Of a stretch of 64,000 bases of DNA, positions 17,049-24,539 are shown piece after piece. A model generated the notes under the pieces. It was given only the letters and a program-made list of their open reading frames with translations, made no database searches and was not told where the DNA came from. The position numbers and the translations under genes are program-made. Position 1 is the stretch's first letter. Each line of letters starts with the position of its first letter. Source of the DNA: JAJECS01 sp965243625 (GTDB lineage: Bacteria; Chloroflexota; UBA11872); assembly GCA_965243625.1 (NCBI GenBank), contig CBDEVI010000002.1, forward strand, positions 2,604,001 through 2,668,000, given 5' to 3'.

Positions 17049-18185
17049 TCAGTTGCCGGCGGCGCCGGCCTCGTCGCGCTGGTCTGGCGTGGGAACCATC
17101 GTGAAGGGGGACTTGGCCGTCGCGCCTCGCGCCGTCCGACGTCGGGCGCGGCGACCCGGCATCGACGATGGAGCGGCCGACGCGGACCGGCATCCCGTGG
17201 CGATCAGTGTGATGCGCACGCCCTGGGACAGACGCGGGTCGATCACCGAGCCGAAGATGATGTTGGCGTCGTCGGCCACCACGTCGGCCACCGCCTGCGC
17301 GGCCGTATTCAGTTCCACGAGCGTGACGTCCTCCGAGGCGGTCACGTTCAGCAGCACGCCCCGCGCGTCCTCGATGCTGGTTTCGAGTAGCGGGCTGTGC
17401 ATGGCCTCGTTGACGGCGGTGAGCGCCCGGTCCTCGCCGGAGGCTTCGCCCACCCCCATCAGCGCGGGGCCGGCGTTGGACATCACCGCGCGCACGTCCG
17501 CGAAGTCCACGTTGACGATTCCGGTCGTGAGGATCAGGTCGGTGATGCCCTGCACGCCGCGTTGCAGCATCTCGTCGGCCAGCACGAACGCGTCGCCAAT
17601 GCCCATGCGCGGATCGGACATCTTCAGCAGCCGGTCGTTGTGGACCACGATCAGCGCGTCCACCTGCTCGCCCAGGGCTTGAATCCCGCCTGCGGCGATC
17701 TGGTTCCGCCGCGTGCCCTCGAAGGTGAACGGGCTCGTCACCACGCCCACCGTCAGCGCGCCCTGCTCCGAGGCGATCTCCGCGATGGCCGGCGCGGCGC
17801 CCGTGCCCGTGCCGCCGCCCATCCCTGCCGCAATGAACACCATGTCGGCGCCTTCCGTGGCTTCGGCCAGGGCGCCGGCGCTCTCGCTGGCCGCCTTCGC
17901 GCCGCGCCGCGGGTCGCCGCCCGCGCCGAGTTGCCCGGTGGTGTGCGTTCCGATCTGCACGATCTCCGAGGCGCGCGAGCCGCGCAGCGCCTGGGCGTCG
18001 GTATTCACGGCGACGAACTCCACGCCGTTGAGCCCGGCGTCGACCATGCGGTCCACCGCGTTCACCCCGGCGCCGCCCACGCCAATCACTCGAATCTGCG
18101 TGAATCCGGTCGCCCGTCCCGGCAGCGGGGCGTCGCGCGCCAGGATGCGCGGCACCAGCCCCGGCGGCCGGTTGTTGGCCTCCAT
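17049..18185 (-). CDS. ftsZ: Cell-division GTPase FtsZ
   Basis: A 378-residue tubulin homologue. It has the N-terminal IRVIGVGGAGVNAVDRM, the GTP-binding tubulin signature GMGGGTGTGAAP, and the T7-loop segment NVDFADVRAVMSNAGPALMG, so the polymerising GTPase core is intact. The ATG at 18185 is preferred because it leaves a 28-base gap after the parA stop; an upstream start would overlap parA. The C-terminal tail is rich in Ala/Arg and I see no canonical FtsZ C-terminal docking peptide. No dcw-cluster genes (ftsA, ftsQ, mur) are nearby. The partner upstream is a ParA/Soj ATPase, which may be co-transcribed. Confidence 0.92.
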   Translation of the reverse strand: MEANNRPPGLVPRILARDAPLPGRATGFTQIRVIGVGGAGVNAVDRMVDAGLNGVEFVAVNTDAQALRGSRASEIVQIGTHTTGQLGAGGDPRRGAKAASESAGALAEATEGADMVFIAAGMGGGTGTGAAPAIAEIASEQGALTVGVVTSPFTFEGTRRNQIAAGGIQALGEQVDALIVVHNDRLLKMSDPRMGIGDAFVLADEMLQRGVQGITDLILTTGIVNVDFADVRAVMSNAGPALMGVGEASGEDRALTAVNEAMHSPLLETSIEDARGVLLNVTASEDVTLVELNTAAQAVADVVADDANIIFGSVIDPRLSQGVRITLIATGCRSASAAPSSMPGRRARRRTARGATAKSPFTMVPTPDQRDEAGAAGN

Positions 18186-18213
18186 GCGCGCGGGATCGAA
18201 ACCGCCGTGATCG

Positions 18214-18990
18214 CTAGGCGGCACGGGTGAGCACTTCCTCGGCCAGGGCCTCGTAGGCGTCAACCGCCCGCCGCACCCCGCGGCCGCGCGCGCCCGGCGC
18301 GAAGATCGACAGCCCGGAACTCGACGCTTCCAGGATCTTGCTGTTGGTTGGGATTCTCGAGGCGAACATCTCCGCCTCCCACTGCTCCTGCAAGTAGCCG
18401 GCCACGTGCTTTTCCTCGCGCAGGCGCCGGTCGAACTTGTTGAGCACGATGCCCAGCACGCGCAGGTTCGGATTGACGATGGTCACCTCTTCGATGCTCT
18501 CCGTGAGCATCTGCAGGCCGCGGAGGGAGAAGAAGCGCGCCTCCGTGGGAATGATGACCCACTGCGCGGCGACCAGCGCGTTGAGCGTCAGCACGCCCAG
18601 CGACGGCGGCGTGTCCACGAGCACGTAGTCGTAGTCGTTGTCGATGCGCATCACGTGCTCGCGCAGGCGCATCTCGCGCCCCAGCTTGGTCTGGAGCTCA
18701 CTCTCCACCGCCGCCAGCTCCGGCGTGCCCGGCACCAGGTCGATCGCGACGTCCGTGGAGTCCTGCACGCGATAGCGCGGCAGCTCGGCGTCGCGGTGCA
18801 GCAGGGAGTCCGCCAGCGACGGCGACACCGCCTTGTCGAGGCCGAACGAGGACGTGAGGTTGCTCTGCGGGTCCGTGTCGATGACCAACACGCGCAACCC
18901 GTGGCGGGCCAACGTGACGGCAAGGTTGGCGGTGGTCGTGGTCTTGCCGACGCCGCCCTTCTGATTGGCAACGGCGATGGTGACAGCCAT
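18214..18990 (-). CDS. parA: ParA/Soj-family partitioning ATPase
   Basis: A 258-residue deviant Walker ATPase: KGGVGKTTTT at residues 11-20, DTDPQSNLTSSFG as the A' region, and VLVDTPPSLGVLTLNAL as Walker B. The DPQSNLT segment fits Soj/ParA better than MinD, and there is no MinD-type C-terminal amphipathic helix. The start at 18990 is fixed by the conserved MAVTIAVANQKGG beginning. A promoter lies about 60 bases upstream. No ParB or recognisable parS site is seen here, and ftsZ follows 28 bases downstream, so a role in positioning division is possible. Confidence 0.87.
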   Translation of the reverse strand: MAVTIAVANQKGGVGKTTTTANLAVTLARHGLRVLVIDTDPQSNLTSSFGLDKAVSPSLADSLLHRDAELPRYRVQDSTDVAIDLVPGTPELAAVESELQTKLGREMRLREHVMRIDNDYDYVLVDTPPSLGVLTLNALVAAQWVIIPTEARFFSLRGLQMLTESIEEVTIVNPNLRVLGIVLNKFDRRLREEKHVAGYLQEQWEAEMFASRIPTNSKILEASSSGLSIFAPGARGRGVRRAVDAYEALAEEVLTRAA

Positions 18991-19047
18991 AGGCGTCTCC
19001 GAGCGCTGCCGCCCACGGGCCCCCACGGCAGGCAAACGCCCGCAGCG

Positions 19048-19076
19048 ATGGTAGGCGTCGCCCGCAATTGAGTCAA
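19048..19076 (-). promoter_or_regulatory. Sigma-70-type promoter for parA-ftsZ
   Basis: On the minus strand TTGACT (19076-19071), a 17-base spacer and TACCAT (19053-19048) precede parA, with the expected start of transcription about 50 bases before its ATG. Confidence 0.5.
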
Positions 19077-19209
19077 CATAATTTTGCCCTGGGCCGTCGG
19101 TGACTTCGAGTCCGTCATGCCCCGCGGAGCCTGTCCTCACCAATGGGGATCTCTGCGTCACCGCCTTCGTCATTCCCGCGAAGGGAGACCCTTGCGTACC
19201 CCTTCCGTC

Positions 19210-19229
19210 ATTCCCGCGAAGGCGGGAAT
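19210..19229. repeat. REP-like inverted repeat (ATTCCCGC-GAAG-GCGGGAAT)
   Basis: Perfect 8-bp arms with a GAAG loop. A second copy with the same flanks (CGTC before, CCACCCTTC after, then a TGAACCTGGG block) occurs at 31885-31904, and a half copy lies just upstream near 19171. It lies in the 465-base parA-sigma gap, which otherwise holds the two divergent promoters and no gene. Confidence 0.75.
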
Positions 19230-19383
19230 CCACCCTTCGCTGAACCTGGGAGCGGAATGGGTTCGCCGGGTCATCGTCAAGCATGGTCAGGTCTTGCAAG
19301 GGTCTCTTGATGGGAAAGGGTTGGGACGAGGGCGATCCGAGGCTGGGGCGTGGGGTATCGCCGCGCTTTCCCCGCCGTCCAAC

Positions 19384-19409
19384 GGAACGATTGCCCCCCA
19401 AGCGGCGTA
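19384..19409 (+). promoter_or_regulatory. ECF-type promoter upstream of sigma factor gene
   Basis: GGAAC (19384-19388), 17 bases, CGTA (19406-19409). GGAAC with a 16-17-base spacer and a CGT core is the classic extracytoplasmic-function sigma promoter layout. The same promoter with almost the same spacer and downstream bases recurs at 22088-22113, implying autoregulation of the sigma gene and co-control of the second VWA gene. Confidence 0.65.
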
Positions 19410-19455
19410 CTTGTCTATGCAATACCCCGCCACGCGCGGGCCATGAGGGCGGCTT

Positions 19456-19995
19456 ATGACCGATGAACAGGCTGTCCTGCGCTGTCAGGACGGCGATCGT
19501 GAAGCGTTTCACCACCTCGTGGAACGCTACCAAGACCTGCTCTATCGCACGGCCATGCTGATGACCGGAAGCCGGGCACTGGCCGAGGAGTTGGTCCAAG
19601 GAGCCCTGCGCTCGGCATGGCGGGGCATCCACGGCTTCCAGCATGGGTGCCCGGTCAAACCCTGGCTCATGCGCTATCTCGCCCGCGAGGGCGTGTCCCA
19701 GCGCCGCCGCCGGCCGGCGGCCGGCGTTGTCCCGTCCGGTCCCGGGCAGCCGGACGACGCCGACGAGGCGCAGCACGAGCGCCAGGAGATGCGTCAGGCC
19801 CTGGCCGGTCTCGACGCCGACCAGCGGCACATCCTGGTGCTGCACTACTTCGCCGATCTCACCGTCCCCCAGCTGGCGAAAGCCCTCGACGCTGGCGAGG
19901 ACACCATCAACACCCGCCTCGGCCGCGCGCTCGGTCACCTGCGCGCGCGACTCGAGGCTCAAGGTGCCCAGGAGGTCGCCAACGATGGCTCCTAA
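19456..19995 (+). CDS. ECF-type RNA polymerase sigma factor
   Basis: A 179-residue protein with sigma region 2 (about 10-75: CQDGDREAFHHLVERYQDL through PWLMRYLARE) and region 4 (about 110-165: LDADQRHILVLHYFADLTVPQLAKALD, then INTRLGRALGHLRARL). There is no region 1 or 3, as expected of the ECF group. A GGGCGG lies about five bases before ATG 19456. An ECF-type promoter upstream suggests autoregulation. The stop overlaps the start of the adjacent VWA gene, whose membrane-anchored N-terminus is a candidate anti-sigma region. Confidence 0.88.
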   Translation: MTDEQAVLRCQDGDREAFHHLVERYQDLLYRTAMLMTGSRALAEELVQGALRSAWRGIHGFQHGCPVKPWLMRYLAREGVSQRRRRPAAGVVPSGPGQPDDADEAQHERQEMRQALAGLDADQRHILVLHYFADLTVPQLAKALDAGEDTINTRLGRALGHLRARLEAQGAQEVANDGS

Positions 19996-21904
19996 CTACT
20001 CCACCGACGAATCCCTGGGCGACGCGCTGCGGGAATATTTCGCGGCGGAAGCCCCCGCGCTGCGCGCGCCCACCAACCTTTGGGGCGCCCTCGAGGAGCG
20101 TCTCGAAGAGCCCCGGCGCCTGCCGCGAATTCGACGCAGGGTCCTCGAAGCCGCCTCGCGCTACTGGTTCCCCACCTTGGCCACCGGCGGAGCGGTGGCG
20201 GCGGGCGCCGTGCTGGCCGTCTGGGCGAGCTCGGCCAACCTGGGAGAACCGCAGGTCGTCGAAAAGATCGTGACTCAGGAAGTCATCAAGGAGGTCCCGG
20301 TCGAGACCATCGTTACCAGAGAGGTGATCAAGGAGGTTCCGTTCGAGACCGTGGTGACGAAGGAAGTCATCAAGGAAGTCGCGGTCGAGAAGATCGTCGC
20401 GGCGCCGTCGACCGGATCGCGCGCTGCGGCCCAAGCGGCCCCTCCGGTCGCCGCCCGGCCGCCGGCGACAACCTTCCAGGACAACCGGCGCCAACCAGTG
20501 GTCGCCACCGCCGACGACGCGGTCTCGACCTTCAGCCTCGACACCGACCGCACGTCGTACCAGCTGGCGCTCAACTGGGCACAGCAGGGCTACGACATCG
20601 AGCCGGACTCGGTGCGAGCCGAGGAGTGGATCAACGCCTTCAACTACCAATACGCGCCTCCGGCTGACGCCTGGGGCTTTGCCATCACCAGCGATCTGGT
20701 CGCGCATCCGCTGAACGAGCGCCAGCACCTGGTCCGGATTGGCTTCCAGGCGGCGGAGGTGCCGGACGACCGTCCGCTCAACGTGACGCTGGTGCTCGAC
20801 GCGTCGGGCTCGATGCGCGACGGCAACCGGGTGGACATTGCCCGCGCGGCGGCGGAGACCATTCGCCAGAGCCTGCGCCCGCAGGACCGCGTGGCCGTGG
20901 TGCACTTCACCGACGGGGTGATTCACGACCTCACGGTTCGCCATCGCGAGCCGGACGACTCGGCAGTCTGGCGGTCCATTCGCCGCCTCGCGCCGCATGG
21001 CAGTACCAACGTCCAGGCGGGGCTCAACCTGGGGGTGCAGCTGGCCAATCAGGCGCGCCTGGAGCGGCCCGACGCCTACAACTACGTCATCCTGATGTCG
21101 GACGGCGTGGCCAACGTCGACGCCACCAACCCCTTCGCGATCCTGGAATCGGCCTACGATCGGGACGCGGGCAACCCGCTGCGCCTCATCACCGTGGGCG
21201 TGGGCATCAACAACTACAACGACGTGTTGCTCGAGCAGCTGGCCCAGCACGGCAACGGCTGGTACCGCTACCTCGACACCACCGACCAGGCGCAGCGCAC
21301 CTTCAGCCGGTCGAACTGGCTGGCGCTGTCGACGCCCTTCGCCGACCAGACGCGGGCCCAGGTGACCTGGGACCCGGACGTGGTCAAGTCCTGGCGGATC
21401 ATCGGCTACGAGAACCGGGTGACGTCGGACGCCAGCTTCGCCGAGGACCGCAAGGAGTTCGCGGAGCTGCCGTCGGGGGCGGCCACCACGGTGTTCTACG
21501 AGGTGGAGCTGCAGGACGGCGTGCGCGGTGGCGACGACCTCAAGCTGGGCCGGGTGGAGCTGCGCTGGGTGGTGCCGGACACCGGCCAATCCCGCAGCCA
21601 ACAGGTCGAGGTGACGGGACGGAGCGACCTGGGCTTCGACAGCCATGAGGCCGACCCGCTGCTGCGGCTGGGCGGCATCGTGGCGCTGGCGGCGGACCGC
21701 TACAGCAGCCTGCCGCGGGGCGCCGACGACGGCGCGGTGGGCGTGTCCACCGACCTGTCAATCCTGCAAGAGGAGCTGAGGGCGCTGGCCGGGCCGCTGG
21801 GCGGGCTGGATGCCTACCGCGACTTCGGCTTCCTGCTGGACCGGATGGCGGACCGGGCCTACACCCAGGCCCCGCCGTCGTCGCGCTCCGGCTACAGCCG
21901 CTAG
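19985..21904 (+). CDS. Membrane-anchored VWA protein, YfbK-like, with valine-rich stalk repeats
   Basis: A 639-residue protein co-translated with the sigma gene (11-base overlap). Residues 1-58 are cytosolic and anti-sigma-like in position; 60-83 form a membrane helix. Residues 91-139 are degenerate 14-residue repeats of the type EKIVTKEVIKEVPV that probably form an extended stalk. A YfbK-type N-terminal module (DDAVSTFSLDTDRTSY) follows, then a VWA domain with metal-site motif DASGSM at Asp272, and a C-terminal DUF3520-like part. Such proteins are predicted to sit outside the cell membrane and bind partners through a metal ion. The partner is unknown. Confidence 0.85.
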   Translation: MAPNYSTDESLGDALREYFAAEAPALRAPTNLWGALEERLEEPRRLPRIRRRVLEAASRYWFPTLATGGAVAAGAVLAVWASSANLGEPQVVEKIVTQEVIKEVPVETIVTREVIKEVPFETVVTKEVIKEVAVEKIVAAPSTGSRAAAQAAPPVAARPPATTFQDNRRQPVVATADDAVSTFSLDTDRTSYQLALNWAQQGYDIEPDSVRAEEWINAFNYQYAPPADAWGFAITSDLVAHPLNERQHLVRIGFQAAEVPDDRPLNVTLVLDASGSMRDGNRVDIARAAAETIRQSLRPQDRVAVVHFTDGVIHDLTVRHREPDDSAVWRSIRRLAPHGSTNVQAGLNLGVQLANQARLERPDAYNYVILMSDGVANVDATNPFAILESAYDRDAGNPLRLITVGVGINNYNDVLLEQLAQHGNGWYRYLDTTDQAQRTFSRSNWLALSTPFADQTRAQVTWDPDVVKSWRIIGYENRVTSDASFAEDRKEFAELPSGAATTVFYEVELQDGVRGGDDLKLGRVELRWVVPDTGQSRSQQVEVTGRSDLGFDSHEADPLLRLGGIVALAADRYSSLPRGADDGAVGVSTDLSILQEELRALAGPLGGLDAYRDFGFLLDRMADRAYTQAPPSSRSGYSR

Positions 21905-21911
21905 CCCATTT

Positions 21912-21944
21912 GGCGCCTGCCGGTCACCCCGACCGGCAGGCGCC
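21912..21944 (+). terminator. Strong hairpin after the sigma/VWA operon
   Basis: A perfect 14-bp stem (21912-21925 with 21931-21944) with an ACCCC loop begins eight bases after the stop codon. No T-tract follows, so it is terminator-like or a transcript-stabilising hairpin. Confidence 0.6.
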
Positions 21945-22087
21945 GGGGCTGGCGCTCAATTCGGGGCGGGCTCTTCTTCCCGTTGTTCCCAATGAGCCAG
22001 TCAGACGCGCTGTGCGCGGACATTGGGCGCCGCACCGGTCCCGGCGGAGCCTGTGGGTACCCCCTCCAAGAAGTTTGCTGCGGTGAT

Positions 22088-22113
22088 GGAACGATTGCGC
22101 CCTAGCCGGCGTA
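22088..22113 (+). promoter_or_regulatory. Second ECF-type promoter, near copy of the one at 19384
   Basis: GGAAC (22088-22092), 17 bases, CGTA (22110-22113). Similarity to the first copy continues downstream through TCTATGCAA and CCCCGC to the start codon, showing that the whole promoter-leader block was duplicated. Confidence 0.65.
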
Positions 22114-22159
22114 TTTCTCTATGCAACGCCCCGCGGAGCGCGGGACTGGAGGGCGGATC

Positions 22160-23656
22160 ATGACGAATGCAACGGCTGTTCTGCGCGATCAGGACGGCAA
22201 TCGTGACGTGATCGACCACCAACTGGACCGAAGCTACGACCAAGGCGCCGGCCCCGTAGAAGGACCCCGGGGTGTCACGCGGCTTCGGCGCAAGGTCTTA
22301 GCCGCTGCGGCCCGCTGCCGGGTTGCTGCCGTGGTCACCGGCGCGGCGGTCGCGGTGGCGATCCTCGCGGCAACGGGCTGCGGCGAAGCGGAAGTCGTCG
22401 AGAAAACCGTGACAGTGACGGTCACGGAAACCAGAGAGGTGATTAAAGAAGTGCCGGTCGAGATCCTGGTCACGAAGGAAGTCATCAAAGAGGTGCCGGT
22501 CGAGAAGATCGTTACCAAAGAAGTGATCAAGGAGGTGCCGGTCGAGACGGTGGTGATGAAGGAAGTTGTCAAGGAGGTCGTGGTCGAGAAGATGGTCACC
22601 GCTGAGGCCGCCGAGGCGTCTGCTGCGACGCGTTCGTCCAGGCCGGTCGAGCTCACCGCCGGTGAGGTCGATGACAACCAGCGCTGGACTGAGTACCTGC
22701 AATACCGCGACGAATACCGCGGGCCGCGGGTCCACGACGTCGACGTGTCCGAACGCTATACCATCACGGTCCTTGACCCGCTCGGTCGCCCGGTGCCAAA
22801 CGCCACCGTGTCGGTATCAGCCGGCGAGAAGCCCATCTTCGAGGGCCGCACGTACGCTAATGGGCAGATCCTGTTCTTCCCCCGCGCCTTTCCGGAAACG
22901 GCCAACGCCGAGACTTTCCGCCTCCACGTGGAGAAGGACGGCGTCGGTCAGTCGATCGACGCTGAACGGGACCGAGAATTCGATTGGACCGTGCACCTGG
23001 ACGTGGACCAGTCCTACGGCGACAGCGTCCCGCTCGACCTGCTGTTCCTCCTGGACGCCACGGGCAGCATGGCCGACGAGATCGATCAGATCAAAACCAC
23101 GCTTCTGTCGATCTCGGAGCGCATCAATGAATTGCCCTCGCGTCCCGATCTGCGCTTCGGGATGGTCACCTACCGCGACCGGGGCGACGACTTCGTCACG
23201 CGGGTCTACGACTTCGACGCCAATGTCCCGGCCTTCTTGAGCACCATTCAAGACGTGGTCGCCGACGGCGGCGGCGACACTCCGGAGTCGCTGAACGAAG
23301 CGCTCCACGTGGCCGTCCATCGGCCCGACTGGCGGCTTGACGACGCGATCCGGCTGATCATATTGGTCGCCGACGCGCCGCCGCACTTGGATTACGTCGA
23401 GGACTACGACTACGCCGAGGAGATGATGGAGGCCAACCGCCGGGGAATGAAGATCTTCACCATCGCCACCAGCGGCCTCGACACCCAGGGGGAGTACATC
23501 TTTCGGCAAATGGCCCAGCACACGATGGGCCGGTTCCTCTTCATCCTCTACGGCGGCGAGACCTCCCACTCGGTCTCCGAGTACTCGATCGAGAATCTGG
23601 ACGACCTCGTCGTGCGGCTGGTCCAAGAGGAGTTGGCCCACCTGCAGCCAAACTGA
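22160..23656 (+). CDS. VWA-domain protein with sigma-factor-derived N-terminus, membrane helix and stalk repeats
   Basis: A 498-residue protein. GGAGGG at 22148-22153 fixes ATG 22160. The first 27 residues match the start of the sigma factor at 19456 at 13 positions (for example AVLR, QDG), so they look like a captured copy rather than a functional domain. A hydrophobic helix at 54-73 ends in ATGC with Cys74 (lipobox-like but far from the N-terminus). Residues 79-150 hold four to five VIKEVPVE-type repeats. A small Ig/carboxypeptidase-regulatory-like segment (ITVLDPLGRPVPNATVSVS) precedes a VWA domain with DATGSM at Asp299. It is probably exported and surface-anchored; its function is unknown. 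Confidence 0.82.
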   Translation: MTNATAVLRDQDGNRDVIDHQLDRSYDQGAGPVEGPRGVTRLRRKVLAAAARCRVAAVVTGAAVAVAILAATGCGEAEVVEKTVTVTVTETREVIKEVPVEILVTKEVIKEVPVEKIVTKEVIKEVPVETVVMKEVVKEVVVEKMVTAEAAEASAATRSSRPVELTAGEVDDNQRWTEYLQYRDEYRGPRVHDVDVSERYTITVLDPLGRPVPNATVSVSAGEKPIFEGRTYANGQILFFPRAFPETANAETFRLHVEKDGVGQSIDAERDREFDWTVHLDVDQSYGDSVPLDLLFLLDATGSMADEIDQIKTTLLSISERINELPSRPDLRFGMVTYRDRGDDFVTRVYDFDANVPAFLSTIQDVVADGGGDTPESLNEALHVAVHRPDWRLDDAIRLIILVADAPPHLDYVEDYDYAEEMMEANRRGMKIFTIATSGLDTQGEYIFRQMAQHTMGRFLFILYGGETSHSVSEYSIENLDDLVVRLVQEELAHLQPN

Positions 23657-23698
23657 GCGCTCCACGCGGGCGCCCAACAGGGGCGCCCGCGAGCGCTC
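23655..23698. terminator. Bidirectional hairpin between convergent VWA and NIPSNAP genes
   Basis: GCGGGCGCCC (23666-23675) pairs with GGGCGCCCGC (23681-23690), and both arms are flanked by GAGCGCTC. The element covers the VWA stop codon and lies between two converging genes. It lacks a T-tract. Confidence 0.6.
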
Positions 23699-23715
23699 GT
23701 CCCTGCCGGTTCGCC

Positions 23716-24039
23716 CTACGGCAGCGGCGAATAGTCCGTCGGCTCGAGGAACCGGTTGTGGATGCGGGCCACGATCTGGCCGTCGGCCTCCGTCTCCGCC
23801 CTAAGTTGCAGCCACTCGGGGTCGCTGATGAAGGCGCCCCATTTCCGCTCGCGGTCGGCCATGTCGGCAAATCGCGTCAGGTACACCAGGCGGTCGCTGC
23901 GGCCCACGACCTCGTGCCAGAACCCCACCACCTCCACGCCGTGCCGCTCGAAGAAGCCCAGCGTGTGCTCGCGAAAGCGCGCGTCGATGACCGGCATCTT
24001 GCCGGGAAGAATCTCGTAGATGCGCAATTCGTACAGCAT
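23716..24039 (-). CDS. NIPSNAP-family protein
   Basis: A 107-residue dimeric alpha-beta-barrel protein. MLYELRIYEILPGKMP at the start, the GFFERHGVEVVGFW segment and the later DRERKWGAFISDPEW are typical of NIPSNAP domains. The start at 24039 is chosen because the domain begins there, although the frame is open further upstream. Function in bacteria is poorly defined. It converges with the second VWA gene and diverges from the TrkA pair. Confidence 0.8.
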   Translation of the reverse strand: MLYELRIYEILPGKMPVIDARFREHTLGFFERHGVEVVGFWHEVVGRSDRLVYLTRFADMADRERKWGAFISDPEWLQLRAETEADGQIVARIHNRFLEPTDYSPLP

Positions 24040-24126
24040 GGTGGCGTGACCTCGGACGGCGAGCGCGCGGGAGCGTAGCATGGGGGCCGCGGGGACCGGG
24101 CGGTTTCGTCGGAGAGGCGCGGGGAC

Positions 24127-24537
24127 ATGTACGCCATCGTGATCGGCTGCGGACGCGCCGGCGCCGAGATTGCCGCGCGCATGGCTGCCGCGGGCGACTC
24201 GGTCGTTGTCATCGACCGCGACAGCCACGCGTTCCAGCGGCTGCCCGACGACTTCGCCGGCACGACGCTGGTGGGCACCGCCATCGATCTCGACGTCCTG
24301 GAGGCCGCCGGTGTGGCCCGCGCCGACGTGCTGGTGGCAACCACTTACGGCGACAATTCCAATCTCACCGCGGTGCAGTTGGCGCGCCTCAAATACGACG
24401 TGCCGCGCGTGATCGCCCGCGTCAAGGACCCCGTGCGCGCCCGCGTCTTCGCCGATCGCGGCATCGAGACCATCTGCTCCACGGACATCATCGCCGGCGC
24501 GATCATGGACCGGCTGGCCGGCTCCCCGGCGGCTTAG
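24127..24537 (+). CDS. TrkA-N (RCK) domain protein, short
   Basis: A 136-residue single Rossmann domain with IGCGRAGAEIA near the N-terminus, VIDRDSHAF for nucleotide ribose binding and a TTYGDNSNLTAVQLA helix, as in K+ channel/transporter regulators (TrkA/KtrA). The usual TrkA-C ligand-binding half is missing. It is followed two bases later by a full TrkA protein, so the two probably form a heteromeric regulator. No Trk/Ktr pore gene is in the window. Confidence 0.85.
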   Translation: MYAIVIGCGRAGAEIAARMAAAGDSVVVIDRDSHAFQRLPDDFAGTTLVGTAIDLDVLEAAGVARADVLVATTYGDNSNLTAVQLARLKYDVPRVIARVKDPVRARVFADRGIETICSTDIIAGAIMDRLAGSPAA

Positions 24538-24539
24538 CC

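Noticed and set aside
18991..19455. parS site or replication origin near parA
   Set aside because: No parS-like palindrome, DnaA-box cluster or parB gene was seen.
18991..19962. In-frame upstream extension of parA through the sigma gene
   Set aside because: ParA similarity begins at 18990, a promoter lies at 19048-19076, and the extension is antisense to the sigma factor.
20255..20400. DNA-level repeat array as a mobile or regulatory element
   Set aside because: The repeats are in frame and encode the valine-rich stalk; they are protein repeats.
22001..22243. Small minus-strand open frame over the promoter and start of the second VWA gene
   Set aside because: It resembles the antisense of the sigma-gene start only because that segment was duplicated; no start-site or family support.
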